Assembly: GCA_964400865.1 (NCBI GenBank) | Contig: CAYNWG010000057.1 | Coordinates: 1 to 5,717 of the forward strand | Reading direction: 5' to 3' | Source: DAOQVB01 sp964400865 | GTDB lineage: Bacteria > Patescibacteriota > Microgenomatia > UBA1400 > PJMF01 | Length of the DNA stretch: 5,717 nt | Part shown: positions 4,517 to 5,717 of the stretch, piece after piece | Layout of the letters: every line of letters begins with the position of its first letter | Position numbering within the stretch: the stretch's first letter is position 1 | The notes under the pieces: model-generated | Databases searched by the model: none | Told to the model about the DNA's origin: nothing | The model's input: only the letters and a program-made list of their open reading frames with translations | Translations under genes and position numbers: made by a program

Positions 4517-5717
4517 GACACCTGATTTGTGGCCTAGAAGTCCATGCTGAGCTTAAAACTAACTCTAAGATGTTTTGTGGTTGTAAAAATGATCCATTTG
4601 GAGCTTCACAGCCAAATATTTATACGTGTCCTGTTTGCTTGGGTTTACCTGGAGCATTGCCGGTGGCTAATAAAAAAGCCATTGAGTGGACGATCCAGCT
4701 TGGCTTAGCTCTCAACTGCAAAATCAATCTATTTTCCAAGTTTGACCGCAAGCACTATTTTTACCCCGACTTACCCAAAGCCTATCAGATCAGCCAATAT
4801 GATTTACCGTTTTGTGAGCATGGTTTTGTAGAAACCAGCGAAGGTAGAGTAAGAATTCGTCGTATTCATCTAGAAGAGGATACTGGCAAACTACTTCACA
4901 AGATCATCGAGGGTGAAAAGGTGAGCCTCATTGACTTTAACCGTTCGAGTGTACCCCTGATTGAGATCGTCACTGAACCAGATATTCATACTGCTTCACA
5001 AGCAAAAGAATATGCCAAAAAACTTCGACAGATCCTCAGATATCTAGACATTTCCAATTGCGATATGGAACAAGGCGGCATGCGACTGGAGGCAAATATA
5101 TCGCTTACCGATTCTCCAGATAAGCTACCAAATTATAAAGTTGAGGTAAAAAATATCAATTCTTTTCGATTCATGGAGCAAGCAATTGCCTATGAAGTCG
5201 TTCGACAAGCTGAACTTATTGATGATAACCAGACTCCAGCTCAAGAAACCCGCGGTTGGGATATGCAAAAGCAAGTGACTTATTCCCAAAGAACTAAAGA
5301 GGAGGCTGAAGATTATCGTTATTTTCCAGATCCGGATTTGCCGCCGATTGAGTTTACTCAAGCTCAAATTGATATGATGCGTACTCAGTTACCAGAATTA
5401 CCAGAATCGATTGCTCGGCGCTGGGAGCAAGATTTTCATGTAGAACCAAAGAATTCCGCTTTCTTTTTAGAAACACAGGTAGTTGCGCAGTGGGCAAATG
5501 AGGTATTTTCTGAGGCTCAACGCATCAATCTAAAACCAAACATTGTTGCCAATGTAATTATTAATAAAAAAATTATTGTTGATAACAATACCCCAATTGC
5601 TACAGTCATAGAAAAAGTTGCAGCTGCCACTCAAACCTATCAACTCAATCCAGAATTACTCAAACAAGCCATTGACACAATAAAAAAAGAATTTCCTAAT
5701 GAGTGGCAGCGGTACCA
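4513..5717 (+). CDS. gatB: Aspartyl/glutamyl-tRNA amidotransferase subunit B, 3' partial (401 codons seen)
   Basis: GatB binds the misacylated tRNA, activates its side-chain carboxylate with ATP and receives ammonia from GatA. My translation from 4513 stays open to the window edge, giving 401 complete codons of an expected 470-500. Hallmarks are GLEVHAEL (7-14), a zinc-type cysteine set at 22, 24, 39 and 42 (CxC then CPVCLGLPGALPV), SKFDRKHYFYPDLPKAYQIS (75-94), RIHLEEDTGKLLH (117-129), DFNRSSVPLIEIVTEPD (141-157), VEVKNINSFR (210-219), QETRGWD (244-250) and EDYRYFPDPDLPP (266-278). Small departures include Ser147 where glycine is common before VPL or TPL, and MEQGGMRLEANIS (185-197) where MEEGS is commoner. 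Residues from about 305 form the tail domain that contacts tRNA; it diverges most and is cut off. The start is supported by GGAGG at 4503-4507 and the ATGA overlap with gatA. Confidence 0.95.
   Translation, partial: MRHLICGLEVHAELKTNSKMFCGCKNDPFGASQPNIYTCPVCLGLPGALPVANKKAIEWTIQLGLALNCKINLFSKFDRKHYFYPDLPKAYQISQYDLPFCEHGFVETSEGRVRIRRIHLEEDTGKLLHKIIEGEKVSLIDFNRSSVPLIEIVTEPDIHTASQAKEYAKKLRQILRYLDISNCDMEQGGMRLEANISLTDSPDKLPNYKVEVKNINSFRFMEQAIAYEVVRQAELIDDNQTPAQETRGWDMQKQVTYSQRTKEEAEDYRYFPDPDLPPIEFTQAQIDMMRTQLPELPESIARRWEQDFHVEPKNSAFFLETQVVAQWANEVFSEAQRINLKPNIVANVIINKKIIVDNNTPIATVIEKVAAATQTYQLNPELLKQAIDTIKKEFPNEWQRY

Noticed and set aside
5125..5367. 80-codon minus-strand frame inside gatB with hydrophobic stretches.
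   Set aside because: It is antisense to highly conserved gatB motifs. Hydrophobic antisense frames are common opposite such codons.
1..5717. CRISPR array, tRNA or rRNA genes, insertion sequences, or a defence system.
   Set aside because: No regularly spaced repeats, transposase motifs or RNA-gene signatures were found, and intergenic space is too small to hold them.

Overview
The window is a bacterial fragment of about 40% G+C by eye. It is densely coded and has two divergent transcription units. All six visible stop codons are TGA and tryptophan is encoded by TGG, so the standard code applies. This rules out the lineages that read UGA as glycine or tryptophan. The protein style (a LemA/HtpX pair, gatC-gatA-gatB with ATGA overlaps, and variant GatA/GatB motifs) resembles uncultivated candidate-phyla (Patescibacteria-like) genomes. 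That placement is inference from sequence style, not a search result. A run of exactly 100 N inside gatA shows that this is a scaffolded draft assembly.

Left part (1-1353, minus strand): two genes probably form an operon, transcribed right to left. The first is a 272-residue helical, basic protein. Its two halves repeat in exact register, which makes a CHAD-type (polyphosphate-binding) fold plausible. It is followed 18 bases later by a 171-residue protein that I do not recognise.

Middle (1354-1457): a 104-base divergent intergenic region. It holds a 13-base palindrome touching the start of the minus-strand gene, a candidate extended -10 element for the rightward unit, and a good ribosome binding site for lemA.

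Right part (1458-5717, plus strand): lemA and htpX overlap by 4 bases and encode a membrane-anchored LemA protein and a membrane M48 zinc protease. After a 49-base spacer come gatC, gatA and gatB, the three subunits of the tRNA-dependent amidotransferase that makes Gln-tRNA(Gln) and/or Asn-tRNA(Asn). gatC/gatA and gatA/gatB also overlap by ATGA. gatA is interrupted by the assembly gap and gatB runs off the right edge. No RNA gene, CRISPR array, insertion sequence or convincing terminator was seen. Most of the window is ordinary housekeeping. The least described part is the left-hand gene pair.
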